A stretch of 13,354 nucleotides of DNA from DATAAM01 sp036260075 (GTDB lineage Bacteria; Actinomycetota; Acidimicrobiia; Acidimicrobiales; JAHWLA01), in NCBI GenBank assembly GCA_036260075.1, contig DATAAM010000175.1:1-13354 (forward strand). Reading direction: 5' to 3'. The notes under the pieces are model-generated. The model did not search any database. It was not told where the DNA came from and saw nothing but the letters and a program-made list of their open reading frames with translations. The position numbers and the translations under genes were made by a program. Within the stretch, counting starts at the first letter, position 1. Every line of letters starts with the position of its first letter. Shown here in pieces: positions 12,916 through 13,354 of the stretch.

Positions 12916-13230
12916 GTGTTGCAGAGCACTGTCCACCACATCGCCATCGCCGAACGCATGGACCACCTCCGGCGCCAGGCCGCCGAGCAGCGGCTGCGCC
13001 GCCAAGTGCGCCAAGCCCGCCGCACCGCCCGCCGCCAGGCGGTCCTGTGGCGCCCGCCCGAGGAGGTGCATCCTTCGGCGCGGCTCGACAACACTGCCAA
13101 ACGGAAGGCCGAACTGCTGGTTACCGGCAGGATGCGGAGCAAGCCGGCCGAGCAGCACTTCTGCACCACCTACCGTGGCCTGGAGAGCGGCTGCGGCGAG
13201 ACGGGCCGGTACTGGGAGCCGCGCCGGTGA
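12916..13230 (+). CDS. Small Arg-rich basic protein, function unknown, coupled to the recombinase gene
   Basis: I do not recognise a family. The 104-residue product has a strongly basic, helical N-terminal half (about 14-44: MDHLRRQAAEQRLRRQVRQ and a following RRTARRQAVLWR) that could bind nucleic acid. The C-terminal half is unlike the first (KRKAELLVTGRMRSKPAEQH, CTTYRGLESGCGETG) and holds the only two cysteines. It has the best Shine-Dalgarno in the window, AAAGGAG (12905-12911), placed 4 nt before GTG 12916 and 7 nt before TTG 12919, so either codon may be the start. Its TGA (13228-13230) overlaps GTG 13227 of the recombinase-like gene as GTGA, a typical translational coupling signal. The context suggests an accessory gene near mobile DNA, but the half-and-half composition could also mean a fused or degraded frame. 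Confidence 0.6.
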   Translation: MLQSTVHHIAIAERMDHLRRQAAEQRLRRQVRQARRTARRQAVLWRPPEEVHPSARLDNTAKRKAELLVTGRMRSKPAEQHFCTTYRGLESGCGETGRYWEPRR

Positions 13231-13354
13231 GCGGGCAGCAGCCGAGCCAAGTCATCACCGAGCTACGAGCGGTGCGCCCGCGCGGATCCATGCCGCGGGC
13301 GACCGGGCCAGCATCCGCTTCCTCGAGTTCTTCGCGGCCGGCATCCGCAACCCG
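13227..13354 (+). CDS. Tyrosine recombinase/integrase N-terminus, partial, apparently frame-broken
   Basis: At the right edge, frame 2 (codons from 13301) reads DRASIRFLEFFAAGIRNP, which resembles the start of the SAM-like core-binding domain of phage-type tyrosine recombinases. There is no start codon in that frame between 13178 and the edge. A natural start, GTG 13227 (MSGQQPSQVITELRAV), coupled by a GTGA overlap to the preceding gene, lies in a different frame. That frame turns into low-complexity Ser/Pro sequence after about 13295. The two pieces are joined if one base is gained or lost between about 13262 and 13300. This may be a decayed integrase, a sequencing error, or an upstream start at GTG 13175. 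The catalytic domain lies beyond the window, so the family call rests on a short match. Confidence 0.5.
   Translation, partial: MSGQQPSQVITELRAVRPRGSMPRATGPASASSSSSRPASAT

Noticed and set aside
1..13354. CRISPR arrays, tRNA or rRNA genes, insertion-sequence ends
   Set aside because: I saw no regularly spaced repeats, no tRNA-like cloverleaf with a T-loop consensus, no rRNA sequence, and no terminal inverted repeats with a transposase.

Overview
The window is a very GC-rich, densely packed bacterial chromosome segment. The codon bias, many GTG starts, leaderless-looking starts behind TANNNT -10 boxes, and the gene families present suggest an actinobacterium. My best inference is an environmental member of the Acidimicrobiia, but nothing in the window (no rRNA, for example) proves this.

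Layout, left to right. (1) 1-2114, minus strand: histidine biosynthesis, hisD followed by hisC with a 13-nt overlap; hisC runs off the left edge. (2) 2146-2613, plus strand: a small helical protein of unknown function, then a non-coding stretch with two inverted repeats and a structured leader. (3) 2614-4896: a membrane sensor with PAS, GGDEF and EAL domains for cyclic-di-GMP turnover. (4) 5148-6904: the most unusual block. An ECF-type sigma factor carries its own transmembrane helix, a Pro/Ala-rich stalk and an outer C-terminal domain. It lies between two small secreted paralogues that share a Cys pair and a YPLGGP motif. (5) 6835-8798: endonuclease III, a GNAT acetyltransferase and a VIT1-family membrane protein on alternating strands. 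(6) 8826-10701, plus strand: rlmN, a small membrane protein and a MaoC-like hydratase. (7) 10711-12771: an STAS anti-sigma antagonist, divergent from a FadD-type acyl-CoA ligase. (8) 12782-13354: a possible micro-ORF, a small Arg-rich protein, and the start of a tyrosine recombinase whose reading frame appears broken. This is the only hint of mobile DNA.

Most of the window is housekeeping DNA: amino-acid synthesis, base-excision repair, rRNA/tRNA methylation and acyl-CoA metabolism. The regulatory genes stand out: c-di-GMP turnover, a membrane-tethered sigma factor and an STAS switch protein. The sigma/secreted-protein cassette is the best candidate for an undescribed system. A reasonable but untested model is that the tethered sigma senses something outside the membrane and controls one or both flanking secreted proteins.

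The genome architecture is compact. Three divergent pairs share promoter gaps of only 22-31 nt, and four convergent pairs abut, nearly touch or overlap at their stop codons, leaving no room for conventional terminators.
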